A DNA stretch of 64,000 nt, from contig NZ_QVRA01000004.1 in NCBI RefSeq assembly GCF_003591655.1, positions 208,023 to 272,022 on the forward strand. Reading direction: 5' to 3'. Below, in pieces: positions 1 through 7,814 of the stretch (positions are counted from its first letter, which is position 1; each line of letters starts with the position of its first letter). The notes beneath the pieces are model-generated. The model did no database searches, was not told where the DNA came from, and was given only the letters and a program-made list of their open reading frames with translations. This DNA comes from Sphingobium terrigena. GTDB lineage: Bacteria > Pseudomonadota > Alphaproteobacteria > Sphingomonadales > Sphingomonadaceae. The position numbers and the translations under genes were made by a program.

Positions 1-1
1 G

Positions 2-109
2 ATCGGCACGGCGCTGGACGAGTTGGAGCGGACCGGCGGACGGTATGGCCTGATCACCATGTGCGCGGCAGGCGGCATGGCGCCAGCGATCATCATCGAA
101 CGTGTCTGA
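2..109 (+). CDS. Thiolase (acetyl-CoA acetyltransferase family), C-terminal end only
   Basis: The first 35 codons read from base 2 to a TGA and give a typical thiolase tail, with the active-site loop C-A-A-G-G-M-A-P-A near the end (Cys in frame at about base 62). Thiolases cleave 3-ketoacyl-CoA to acetyl-CoA and a shortened acyl-CoA. This fits the CoA-ligase and CoA-transferase genes downstream. The rest of the gene lies left of the window. The next gene starts at a GTG inside the last codons, so the two are probably co-transcribed. Confidence 0.9.
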   Translation: MGTALDELERTGGRYGLITMCAAGGMAPAIIIERV

Positions 110-650
110 TCCAGCGCAGACCATCGCGCAGGCTTGCAACGAGGACGGTTTCGTTTCGCCGCAATGGCGCTATGGTACGCGCTTCATGGCTGAACCGAAT
201 GACGATCTGCTGGCTGATGACGCGAAGGCGCTGATGCGCAACGCTTCGCTGAAGCTGGCGGTGATCGCGCGGCAGTTGCGGGCGCATTTCGACCAGAGCG
301 TGGTGCGGCTGGGCGTGACGCGGTCGCAATGGACGGTGATCGCGGTGGTCGCGCGCCACCCCGGCGCGACACAACGCACCATCGCCAATATGCTGGAAAT
401 TGCCGAAGCGTCGGCCGGGCGACTGATCGACCGGCTATGTGCGGAAGGGCTGCTGGAACGGCGGACCAAGGATGATGATCGCCGCGCCCATGCGGTGTTC
501 CTGACCGAGGCGGGACAGGCGATCACGGCGCAACTGGCAGGGATTGCGCGCGCTAATGAGGAAGTGGCATTTGCCGGCTTCGATCATGACGACCTGCACC
601 GGATCAATGCGCTGCTGGATATGATTTCCGAGAATATCGCCAAGACGTGA
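102..650 (+). CDS. MarR family winged-helix transcriptional regulator
   Basis: A 182-residue protein with a winged helix at about residues 65-150. It contains the MarR recognition-helix pattern ([20 protein letters not shown]) and the wing D-x-R/D-D-D-R-R-A-H followed by V-F-L-T-E-A-G. MarR dimers usually repress nearby genes and release DNA on binding small aromatic or CoA ligands. The GTG start at 102 overlaps the thiolase stop by 8 bp. An ATG at 186 would give a 154-residue protein closer to the usual MarR length, so the first 28 residues are uncertain. It could act on this CoA module or on the promoter at 1055-1106. Neither is shown. Confidence 0.85.
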   Translation: MSDPAQTIAQACNEDGFVSPQWRYGTRFMAEPNDDLLADDAKALMRNASLKLAVIARQLRAHFDQSVVRLGVTRSQWTVIAVVARHPGATQRTIANMLEIAEASAGRLIDRLCAEGLLERRTKDDDRRAHAVFLTEAGQAITAQLAGIARANEEVAFAGFDHDDLHRINALLDMISENIAKT

Positions 651-682
651 AAAGGCCGCTCCGGGTCAGGGAGCGGCCTTTT
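651..682 (+). terminator. Intrinsic terminator after the MarR gene
   Basis: A perfect 12-bp inverted repeat (AAAGGCCGCTCC at 651-662 and its complement at 670-681) with a 7-nt loop ends in a short T-run and starts directly after the TGA at 650. It ends the thiolase-MarR transcript. It can also serve the convergent gene, because A-runs flank the other side. Confidence 0.85.
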
Positions 683-709
683 CAATACGTAGGGGCGTGG
701 CCCCTCCGA

Positions 710-1015
710 TCAACGCGCGGTCAGCAGGTCACGCTTCGACAGGTTGGTCACGAGTTTGCCATCGGCAGCAGCCAGGCTAGCGGCAGGGACGGCGACCATC
801 TTGCCATTGAGGATGATCTGCGCGGCGCCATCGGCACCGACGCGATAGACGGCGGCAAGGCGATCGCCCGACGCGGTGTAGAGCATCTTGCCCTTATATT
901 CGGTGGCGATGGTCGAGGCCGAGGTCAGCTGCACCGCGTCATCAGCGGCAGCGACCTGCGGCACGACGGCGACAGTGAGTGAGACATAGGCGGCGATTTT
1001 GGCAAAACGGATCAT
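710..1015 (-). CDS. Small secreted protein of unknown function
   Basis: A 101-residue protein starting at the ATG complementary to 1013-1015. That start follows a GAGGT ribosome site and gives a clean signal peptide (about 24 residues, A-x-A before the mature start). A longer in-frame start at 1051 would bury the signal peptide. The mature part is a small, probably beta-rich domain ending L-V-T-N-L-S-K-R-D-L-L. I do not recognise a named family. Its promoter carries two operator-like palindromes, so its expression is probably tightly controlled. Confidence 0.65.
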   Translation of the reverse strand: MIRFAKIAAYVSLTVAVVPQVAAADDAVQLTSASTIATEYKGKMLYTASGDRLAAVYRVGADGAAQIILNGKMVAVPAASLAAADGKLVTNLSKRDLLTAR

Positions 1016-1054
1016 GGTGAACCTCTGGGCATAAAAAGGAGAGCGATTCATTTA

Positions 1055-1106
1055 ATACTAAGCCAGGTTAGTAGTTCGTCAAAAACATGTCAAGCTAGCT
1101 TAGTAT
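1055..1106 (-). promoter_or_regulatory. Promoter with two tandem operator-like palindromes
   Basis: Reading leftward there is a TTGACA -35 box (complement of 1088-1093) with a weak -10 about 17 bp on, overlapping TACTAAGCCAGGTTAGTA at 1056-1073. A second related palindrome is centred on AAGCTAGCTT at 1092-1101 and ends GCTTAGTAT at 1106. The two centres are 32 bp apart, and one overlaps each promoter box. This layout is typical for a TetR- or MarR-type repressor of the small secreted gene. The repressor is not identified. Confidence 0.6.
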
Positions 1107-1185
1107 TTTATTTTTGCATGTGCGAAGAAAAGGGCGCGCCGCTGGTGCGACGCGCCCTGCAATCGGCGTCAGAATATGCGGCTGA

Positions 1186-1977
1186 TCAGCGCGGCGGGAA
1201 GCGAATCGCGCCGTCGATGCGGAAGGTCTGGGCGTTGATGTAACTGTTGCGGGCCAGCTCCATGGCGAGCGACGCAAATTCTTCGGGCTGCCCCAGCCGA
1301 CGCGGGAACGGCACCGATTTTTCCAGATTTTCATACATGGGCGGGTTCATCTCCTTGAACCGCAGCATCGGCGGGGTCGCGAAGATACCGGGCATGATCG
1401 CGTTGACGCGAATCCCCAGATCCATGAGATCGCGCGCCATTGGCAGGACCATGCCGTTGACCCCGGCTTTGAGCGATCCATAGGCGATCTGCCCCACCTG
1501 GCCATCCTCCGCCGCGGCGCTGGACGTCAGGATGATGCTGCCCCGTTCATTGTCGGCCAGCGGATCGAGCGCGGCCATGCCGAGCGCGGAGATGGAGGCC
1601 ATGCGGTAGCTGGCGACCAATATGCCCTGCGCAGAAATCGCATAATCTTCGGTTGAAAGCCGCTTGAAACCGCCGCTTTCCTTGTCCTTCGAGACAGTCT
1701 TGCCGCCCTTCGACACCATGGCGCAATGGACCAGCAGCCGTTCCTGCCCCTGCGCGGCACGGGCGCTGTCGAAGCCTGCGATCGCGCTTTCCTCAGACAT
1801 GATATCGACGCGGTGGAAGGTCGCGCCGACCTGTGCCGCAATGCCTTCGCCCTGATCCTGGTTGATGTCGAAGATCGCGACCTTCGCACCCGCAGCACGC
1901 AACGCCTTTACCGTGGCCAGGCCCAGGCCCGATGCGCCGCCGGTGACGATGGCGGAAAGCGAAGAGTCGATCAGCAT
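1186..1977 (-). CDS. Short-chain dehydrogenase/reductase, 3-hydroxyacyl-CoA/17-beta-HSD type 10-like
   Basis: A 263-residue Rossmann-fold oxidoreductase. The NAD-binding motif T-G-G-A-S-G-L-G is at residues 12-19, followed by an acidic F-D-I after beta-2 (NAD rather than NADP). The catalytic set is L-T-S-S-A and Y-G-S-L-K. The usual NNAG motif is replaced by H-C-A-M. The C-terminus resembles the HSD10 group, which oxidises 3-hydroxyacyl-CoA or secondary alcohols. A GGAAGGA ribosome site precedes the ATG at 1977. It is divergent from the CoA-transferase gene and could do the 3-hydroxyacyl-CoA oxidation step of this module. That role is inferred. Confidence 0.85.
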   Translation of the reverse strand: MLIDSSLSAIVTGGASGLGLATVKALRAAGAKVAIFDINQDQGEGIAAQVGATFHRVDIMSEESAIAGFDSARAAQGQERLLVHCAMVSKGGKTVSKDKESGGFKRLSTEDYAISAQGILVASYRMASISALGMAALDPLADNERGSIILTSSAAAEDGQVGQIAYGSLKAGVNGMVLPMARDLMDLGIRVNAIMPGIFATPPMLRFKEMNPPMYENLEKSVPFPRRLGQPEEFASLAMELARNSYINAQTFRIDGAIRFPPR

Positions 1978-2209
1978 GGCAATCCTTCCGGTATCTTATC
2001 CCGCCTGCTATCGGCCTGGATTTCCCGGCGCTCAATCCCAGTTTTTCGGACCGTGCCGCATATCGTGGCGGCGTTGAGGCGGGGCTTTGCATCGCGCTAG
2101 CGATAGCCCGCATCCAACAGCCTGTCGGCTCTTGCGGCAACCGCCACAGCTTCTACCACTTTTAAGCGATGAAGGTCGCGTTGCGCGGCGAATGAGGGGA
2201 TAAGAGTTT

Positions 2210-3436
2210 ATGACCCAGGTCATGAAGGGTGTGCGCGTACTGGAAGTGGCGCAATTCACCTATGTGCCTGCCGCAGGGGCGATCCTGGCCGATTGGGGCG
2301 CGGACGTCATCAAGATCGAGCATCCGGTGCGCGGTGACACCCAGCGCGGGTTCCTCAACATGGGCGGGGTGACGCTCGATCCACTGCGCCATACTTTGTT
2401 CGAGCATCCCAATCGCGGCAAGCGCAGCGTGGGCATCGACCTGTCCACCGCCGAAGGACAGGAAGTGCTTTACGAGCTGGCCAAGACGGCCGACGTGTTC
2501 CTGACCAACTACCTGCCCCAGGTGCGGCAGAAGAACAAGTTTGACATTGAACATATCCGCGCGGTCAACCCGAACATCATCTATGCCCGTGGCAGCGCGC
2601 TGGGTGACAAGGGGCCGGAGCGCGAAATTGGCGGCTTTGACGGCACCTGCTTCTGGTCGCGCAGTGGGGTCGCCTATGCGATGACGCCCGAAGCCCTGCC
2701 GGGTCCGCTGACCCAGGGCATTCCCGCATTCGGCGACTCGATCGGCGGCATGTTCATCGCCGGGGGCATTTCCGGCGCGCTGCTCCATCGCGAACGGACC
2801 GGCGAGGCGACCGAACTGGACGTGTCGCTGCTGAGCGCAGCCTGGTGGGCATCGGGCGCGCTGATTTCGCAGGTGATGGAAACCGGGATCGAGACGCGCA
2901 ACGGGATGCCGGTATCAGGCGGATCGCTGCGCAACCCGTTCATGGGCAATTTCCGCACGTCCGATGGCGGCACGATCAACCTGTGCATGGTCAGCCCGAC
3001 CGGCCTGATCGCCGATACGTTTGCGCATGTGGGCGTGCCGGAAGCAGCGGACGATCCGCGCTTCAAGGATGTGCTGTCGCTGATCGAAAATGCGGGCGCG
3101 GCGAGCGACATATTGGTCAAGGCATTCGCGCAAAAACCCTTTGCCTATTGGCGGTCGCACCTGAAAACCATGAAGGGCCAATGGGCGCCGGTGCAGAGCT
3201 TTGCCGACCTGTTGACCGACGAACAGGCGCTGGCCAACGACATGATCATCGAGGTCGAGGGTGCCGATGGTGGCAAGCCGTTACGGCTGGTCCGTGGCCC
3301 GGTGCAGTTTGACGGCAAGCCTCTGGAAACGACCCGCGCGCCGCAGGCATCCGAGCATACCGAAATTGTGCTAATGGAACTGGGTGTCGAATGGGACCAG
3401 ATCGAACAATGGAAAGCCAGCGGCGCAATTGCGTGA
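2210..3436 (+). CDS. CaiB/BaiF (family III) CoA-transferase
   Basis: A 408-residue family III CoA-transferase, the usual length for a full subunit. It opens with the family N-terminus (V-R-V-L-E-V-A-Q ... A-I-L-A-D-W-G-A-D-V-I-K-I-E) and has the expected catalytic aspartate at D176 in F-G-D-S-I-G-G. These enzymes move CoA between carboxylic acids through aspartyl anhydride/thioester intermediates. The ATG at 2210 has a GAGG site 12 bp upstream. It is first in a rightward run with a small conserved protein, an acyl-CoA ligase, a permuted CoA-transferase and an amidohydrolase. Donor and acceptor cannot be read from sequence. Confidence 0.9.
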   Translation: MTQVMKGVRVLEVAQFTYVPAAGAILADWGADVIKIEHPVRGDTQRGFLNMGGVTLDPLRHTLFEHPNRGKRSVGIDLSTAEGQEVLYELAKTADVFLTNYLPQVRQKNKFDIEHIRAVNPNIIYARGSALGDKGPEREIGGFDGTCFWSRSGVAYAMTPEALPGPLTQGIPAFGDSIGGMFIAGGISGALLHRERTGEATELDVSLLSAAWWASGALISQVMETGIETRNGMPVSGGSLRNPFMGNFRTSDGGTINLCMVSPTGLIADTFAHVGVPEAADDPRFKDVLSLIENAGAASDILVKAFAQKPFAYWRSHLKTMKGQWAPVQSFADLLTDEQALANDMIIEVEGADGGKPLRLVRGPVQFDGKPLETTRAPQASEHTEIVLMELGVEWDQIEQWKASGAIA

Positions 3437-3452
3437 CGCTTTGAAAGGCAGG

Positions 3453-3749
3453 ATGGACATGAAGCCCGGAACGAAACTGAAAAGCGCGGTGTGTGACACC
3501 GAAGTGATGGTGATCCGCAGCGGCACTGGCGGCATAGAATGTGGCGGCGCGGCGATGGGCGAGGCGAAGCCCGATGCGATCGGCACGCCGGACACGGCCT
3601 TTGCCGCCGGCACGCTGATGGGCAAGCGCTATATCGATGCGGCCGGGACGTTCGAGCTGCTGTGCGTCAAGCCGGGCAAGGGATCGCTGTCGGTCGATGG
3701 CGTGGCGCTGAGCATCAAGGATGCCAAGCCCCTGCCCGCGTCGGACTGA
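3453..3749 (+). CDS. Conserved small protein of CoA-ligase/CoA-transferase clusters, function unknown
   Basis: A 98-residue soluble protein. The ATG at 3453 was chosen because it lies 17 bp after the CoA-transferase stop behind GAAAGGCAGG; a longer frame from 3384 would overlap that gene. It contains V-C-D-T-E-V-M-V-I, an E-C-G-G motif, M-G-K-R-Y and L-L-C-V-K-P-G-K-G-S-L-S-V, so three Cys residues are spaced through the chain. I recall similar small proteins beside CaiB and AMP-ligase genes in actinobacteria and sphingomonads, but none with a known function. A CoA-binding, metal-binding or chaperone role is possible, and all three are speculative. Confidence 0.7.
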   Translation: MDMKPGTKLKSAVCDTEVMVIRSGTGGIECGGAAMGEAKPDAIGTPDTAFAAGTLMGKRYIDAAGTFELLCVKPGKGSLSVDGVALSIKDAKPLPASD

Positions 3750-3758
3750 CATTACCCC

Positions 3759-5255
3759 ATGAACATCGCCCTTTTTCTGGAAATGGCCGCCGATACAGCG
3801 CCCGACCGTATCGGCCTGGTCTGTGACGGTCAGCGCTGGTCCTATGCCGATCTGCTGGCTGGCGCGCGCGGCGCGGCGGCGCTGATCCGCGACAGCGGCT
3901 GCGCCCATGTCGCGTTGCTGGATGAGAGCAGCGAGGCGGCGGCGATGGCGCTGTTTGGCGCAGCGCTGGCGGGCGTCCCCTATGTGCCATTGAATTACCG
4001 GCTGGCGGACGCGGACCTTGGCGCGCTGCTGGAGCGGATCACCCCGGCGCTGATCGTGGGCGATGTGGATCGGGTAAGGCGGCTTTGCCCGGCGGACAGC
4101 AATATCGTGCTGACTCGCGCCGCCTTTGTCGAGGCCGCGCAGGCGCGCGCTGTCGATGCGCCGAGCGAGGGCGAGGATGGCGAGGGCGTTGCGATCCAGC
4201 TGTTCACGAGCGGCACCACCGCCGCGCCCAAGGCAGCGATTTTGCGCCACGCGAACCTTGTGTCCTATATCTTGGGCACGGTCGAATTTGCCGCAGCGCC
4301 GGAAGAGGATGCCGCGCTGGTCAGCGTGCCGCCATACCATATTGCGGGCATCGCCGCCTTGCTCAGCTCCATCTATGCGATGCGGCGGATATTGATGTTG
4401 CCCGCTTTCTCGCCCGAAGCCTGGCTCGATCTGGCGGCGGGCGAAGGGGCGAGCAATGCCTTTGTCGTGCCGACCATGCTGGCGCGGATCATTGAGACTA
4501 TGGCGAAGGGCCATAATCCTGACCTGCCGGCGCTGCGCGCAATCGCTTATGGTGGCGGCAAGATGCCGATCGAATTGATCCATCAGGCGCTGGACCTGTT
4601 TCCGGCGACCGGATTTACCAATGCCTATGGGCTGACCGAGACCAGTTCGACCATCGCCCTGCTGGGACCGGACGAGCATCGCGCGGCGCATGGATCGGAC
4701 GACCCGATCGTACGGGCGCGGCTGGGATCGGTTGGCCGACCGCTGCCGACTGTAGAGATCGAGATTCGCGACGAGGATGGCGCGGTGCTGCCGCCGGGTG
4801 AGCCAGGCGAAATCTATGTGCGCGGCGAGCAGGTGTCGGGCGAATATCGCGAACGCAGCGCGCTGGACGCCGACGGCTGGTTCCCGACGCGCGACGCGGG
4901 CTATATCGACGCGGACGGCTATCTGTTCCTGTCGGGGCGGGCCGACGATGTGATCGTGCGGGGGGGCGAGAATATCTCACCCGGCGAAATCGAGGATGTG
5001 GTCATGACCCATCCGGCGGTGGCCGAAGCGGCGGCGGTCGCCATCCCCTCCCACGAATGGGGTGAAGCCGTTGGGCTGATCGTCGTGCCGCGCGCGGGGC
5101 ATGACGCGCCAGGCGAGGATGAATTGAAGCAGATGGTGCGCGCCCGGCTGCGATCCTCGCGCGTGCCGGAACGGGTGCTGTTCGCCGATGCCCTGCCCTA
5201 TAATGAAATGGGCAAGCTGTTGCGGCGGGAGATCAAGAAGCTGTTTGCCGCCTGA
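3759..5255 (+). CDS. Acyl-CoA synthetase (class I adenylate-forming enzyme)
   Basis: A 498-residue AMP-dependent ligase with the full motif set: P-loop F-T-S-G-T-T-A-A-P-K at residues 149-158, Y-G-L-T-E-T-S-S in the adenylate-binding region, T-R-D-A-G-Y-I-D, the hinge G-R-A-D-D-V-I-V-R-G-G-E-N-I-S-P, and a C-terminal domain with Lys in Y-N-E-M-G-K-L. It activates a carboxylic acid to its AMP ester and then to CoA. It is of the compact fatty/aromatic-acid type and the substrate is not evident. It starts 9 bp after the small conserved gene, within the same operon. Confidence 0.9.
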   Translation: MNIALFLEMAADTAPDRIGLVCDGQRWSYADLLAGARGAAALIRDSGCAHVALLDESSEAAAMALFGAALAGVPYVPLNYRLADADLGALLERITPALIVGDVDRVRRLCPADSNIVLTRAAFVEAAQARAVDAPSEGEDGEGVAIQLFTSGTTAAPKAAILRHANLVSYILGTVEFAAAPEEDAALVSVPPYHIAGIAALLSSIYAMRRILMLPAFSPEAWLDLAAGEGASNAFVVPTMLARIIETMAKGHNPDLPALRAIAYGGGKMPIELIHQALDLFPATGFTNAYGLTETSSTIALLGPDEHRAAHGSDDPIVRARLGSVGRPLPTVEIEIRDEDGAVLPPGEPGEIYVRGEQVSGEYRERSALDADGWFPTRDAGYIDADGYLFLSGRADDVIVRGGENISPGEIEDVVMTHPAVAEAAAVAIPSHEWGEAVGLIVVPRAGHDAPGEDELKQMVRARLRSSRVPERVLFADALPYNEMGKLLRREIKKLFAA

Positions 5256-5256
5256 C

Positions 5257-6408
5257 ATGCCGCGCGCGCTGACCCTGCCGCTGGCTGGATGGGCGGAGGG
5301 AGAGTTGCGGGCGATGGGGATGCCTCCGGCGCTTACCGGAACGATGCTGATGGGTGAGCGGGCGGCGCTGAACGGCTTTGCCGTGCCGGGCGCGGTGTCG
5401 GCGGGGGGTGGATGCCGTCTTTATGCCGCGCGGGACGGGCATGTCGCGCTGGCGCTGGCGCGCGATGACGATCGGGCGATGCTGCCTGCGCTATTTCAGG
5501 ACGGCGGGATCGACCCCGGTGATGATGCTCAGATTCTAGCCGCTTTTCTTGCACGCGATAGTGCTGCGCTGGTGACGCAGGGGCGTATGCTGGGGCTGGC
5601 GATCGCGCGGCTGGGGGAAGTGCCGGTGTCGCCGCCCTGCCAGGTGACGGCCGAGGGGCCGGTCAAGGCACGGACGGAACCGTTGTTGGTCATCGACCTG
5701 TCGGCGCTGTGGGCGGGGCCGCTGGCCACGCATCTTATCGGCCTGACCGGGGCGCAGGTGGTGAAGGTCGAGAGCCGCAACCGGCCCGACCGGATGCGCG
5801 AGGGCGATCCGGCGCTGTTTGCACGGATCAATCAGGACAAGGATAATGTGGCGCTGGACCTGCGTGAGGAAACGGATCGGGAGGCGCTGATCGCGCTGAT
5901 CCGACGCGCCGACGTGGTGGTAGAGGCGGCGCGACCGCGCGCGTTGCGACAGTTGGGGATCCACGCCGATGCGCTGGTGCGGGCGGTGCCGGGGCTGGTG
6001 TGGATGACGATCACCGGCCATGGTGCGACGGGTGATGCTGGCAACTGGATCGGCTTTGGCGATGATGCCAGCGTGGCGGGTGGTTTGAGCGATGCCATAA
6101 TAGCCGCAAGCGGGCGAGTGGGCTTTGGCGGGGATGCCTGCGCCGATCCGCTGACCGGCATATATGCCGCGCGGCTGGCGTTGGATCGGGTCCGCGACGG
6201 ACGGGGCGCACGAATGATCCTGTCGATGAGCGCGATCGTCGCCATGGCGCTGGACAGCGAGAGGCGGCGCGACGAGAAGGCGCTGATGACGGACTTGCAG
6301 GCATGGGGCGCAGCGCAGGGGGAGGTTTTTCCGGTGACGGATATGCGTCCCGCCGGGCGCGTGGCGGCGATGGGGCAGGATAATGACGTCTGGCTGGCCC
6401 AATGCTGA
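5257..6408 (+). CDS. Family III CoA-transferase with permuted domain order
   Basis: A 383-residue protein starting at the ATG at 5257, two bases after the ligase stop. Residues 1-130 look like the C-terminal part of a CaiB protein (R-L-Y-A-A-R-D-G-H-V-A-L-A-L ... R-L-G-E-V-P-V). The usual N-terminal part follows (V-I-D-L-S-A-L-W-A-G-P-L, then V-V-K-V-E-S) and the candidate catalytic Asp lies in G-G-D-A-C-A-D-P-L-T-G. The halves therefore run in the reverse of the normal CaiB order. I believe this layout occurs in other clusters of this type. It probably partners the first CoA-transferase or the ligase, which is inference. Confidence 0.8.
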   Translation: MPRALTLPLAGWAEGELRAMGMPPALTGTMLMGERAALNGFAVPGAVSAGGGCRLYAARDGHVALALARDDDRAMLPALFQDGGIDPGDDAQILAAFLARDSAALVTQGRMLGLAIARLGEVPVSPPCQVTAEGPVKARTEPLLVIDLSALWAGPLATHLIGLTGAQVVKVESRNRPDRMREGDPALFARINQDKDNVALDLREETDREALIALIRRADVVVEAARPRALRQLGIHADALVRAVPGLVWMTITGHGATGDAGNWIGFGDDASVAGGLSDAIIAASGRVGFGGDACADPLTGIYAARLALDRVRDGRGARMILSMSAIVAMALDSERRRDEKALMTDLQAWGAAQGEVFPVTDMRPAGRVAAMGQDNDVWLAQC

Positions 6409-7814
6409 TCCGGCGGGCGGAGATGGACGGGCAGACGCAGGCCGATGTGCGGATTTCAGGCGGGCGGATCGTAGCGATCGGGCTGCTTGCGCCGGTGGAC
6501 GGCGAGCGGGTGATCGAGGCGGCGGGCGGGGCGTTGCTGCCGGGCTTGCATGACCATCATATCCATTGCGCCGCGCTGGCGGTGGCGCGCGAGTCGGTGG
6601 CGTGCGGGCCGCCTGATGTGCTGGACGAGGAGGGTCTGGCGGCGGCGCTGGCACGGCCCGGTGCAGGCTGGCTGCGCGGCATCGGCTATCATGAGAGTGT
6701 GGCCGGGATGCTGGACGCGGCGCGGCTGGACCGCTGGGCGGGTGCACGGCCGGTGCGGGTGCAGCATCGGTCAGGGCGCATGTGGTTTCTGAACAGCGCG
6801 GCGATGGCGTTGCTATTGGGCGATGGACCGTCGCCACCGGGGCTGGACCGGGCGAGCGGGCAGCTGTTCGATGCCGACCCATGGTTGCGCGACCGGCTCG
6901 GTAGCGTGCCGCCGGATTTTGCCGCGATTGGAGCGGAACTGGCGGCGATGGGGGTGACGGGGGTGACCGACATGTCTCCCGCCAATGACGGGGCGATGGC
7001 GGCACATTTTGCTGGCGAGCATCGCGCCGGGCATTTGCCGCAGCGGGTAGTGCTGGCCGGGACGCTGGGACTGTCGGACGCGCCGCCCCCGTCCGGTATT
7101 GAGATTGGCCCGGCGAAGCTGCATCTGCATGAACAGGCACTGCCCGATTTTGACGATTGCGTGGCCTTCCTGCGTGGTGGGCATGATCGCGGGCGGGTGG
7201 CGGCGATCCATTGCACGACGCAGACCGAACTGGTGTTCGCGCTGGCAGCGCTGGGCGAGGCCGGGGTGATGCCGGGCGACCGGATCGAACATGCCGGGGT
7301 GACGCCGGACACGCTGCTGGCGGACATGGCAAGGATGGGATTGCAGGCGGTCAGCCAGCCCCATTTTATCGCCGAGCGGGGCGACCGCTATCTGACCGAT
7401 GTCGATGCCCGCGACCGGCCCTTCCTTTATCGGCTGGGTGCGTTCGTGCGGGCGGGCGTGGTGCTGGCGGGCGGGAGCGATGCGCCCTTTGGCAGCGCCG
7501 ATCCCTGGGCGGCGATGCGCGCGGCGGTGTCACGACGCACGGCGGCGGACGCGTTGGTGGGAGTGGATGAGGCGCTGACGCCGGAGCAGGCGCGCGACCT
7601 GTTCCTGGCCGATCCGGTCGATTTGTCGCGGGTGCGGCGGGTTGAAGTGGGCGCTGCGGCGGATCTGTGTTTGCTGGACCGGGGTTGGGACGACGCGCGG
7701 ACGCGGCTGAACGCGGGAGATGTGAGATTGACGATGATCGGCGGTTCAATCGTCCATGAAGGCGTCGATCAGGCCCCAGTCGAGTGCCGTAGCAGCGCTG
7801 ATCCGGCGGCCTGA
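6402..7814 (+). CDS. Amidohydrolase family 3 (YtcJ-like) metal-dependent hydrolase
   Basis: A 470-residue amidohydrolase-superfamily protein. An N-terminal beta-sandwich strand is followed by P-G-L-H-D-H-H-I-H (metal ligands), I-H-C-T-T, R-I-E-H-A-G and G-G-S-D-A-P-F (catalytic Asp). It resembles YtcJ-type hydrolases of amides or exocyclic C-N bonds. It overlaps the permuted CoA-transferase by 7 bp, so the two are translationally coupled. Its last 69 bp overlap the end of the convergent crotonase gene. A hydrolase in a CoA pathway could open a ring or release an amine. The substrate is unknown. Confidence 0.85.
   Translation: MLIRRAEMDGQTQADVRISGGRIVAIGLLAPVDGERVIEAAGGALLPGLHDHHIHCAALAVARESVACGPPDVLDEEGLAAALARPGAGWLRGIGYHESVAGMLDAARLDRWAGARPVRVQHRSGRMWFLNSAAMALLLGDGPSPPGLDRASGQLFDADPWLRDRLGSVPPDFAAIGAELAAMGVTGVTDMSPANDGAMAAHFAGEHRAGHLPQRVVLAGTLGLSDAPPPSGIEIGPAKLHLHEQALPDFDDCVAFLRGGHDRGRVAAIHCTTQTELVFALAALGEAGVMPGDRIEHAGVTPDTLLADMARMGLQAVSQPHFIAERGDRYLTDVDARDRPFLYRLGAFVRAGVVLAGGSDAPFGSADPWAAMRAAVSRRTAADALVGVDEALTPEQARDLFLADPVDLSRVRRVEVGAAADLCLLDRGWDDARTRLNAGDVRLTMIGGSIVHEGVDQAPVECRSSADPAA

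Noticed and set aside
3246..4691. Long minus-strand open frame (481 codons) opposite the CoA-transferase and ligase
   Set aside because: The opposite strand encodes clear CaiB and AMP-ligase motifs. This frame is His/Arg/Gln-rich without any domain, typical of antisense frames in GC-rich DNA.
5536..7332. 598-codon minus-strand open frame, rich in Pro, Arg and His
   Set aside because: It lies opposite the permuted CoA-transferase and amidohydrolase, has no recognisable motif and has shadow-like composition.
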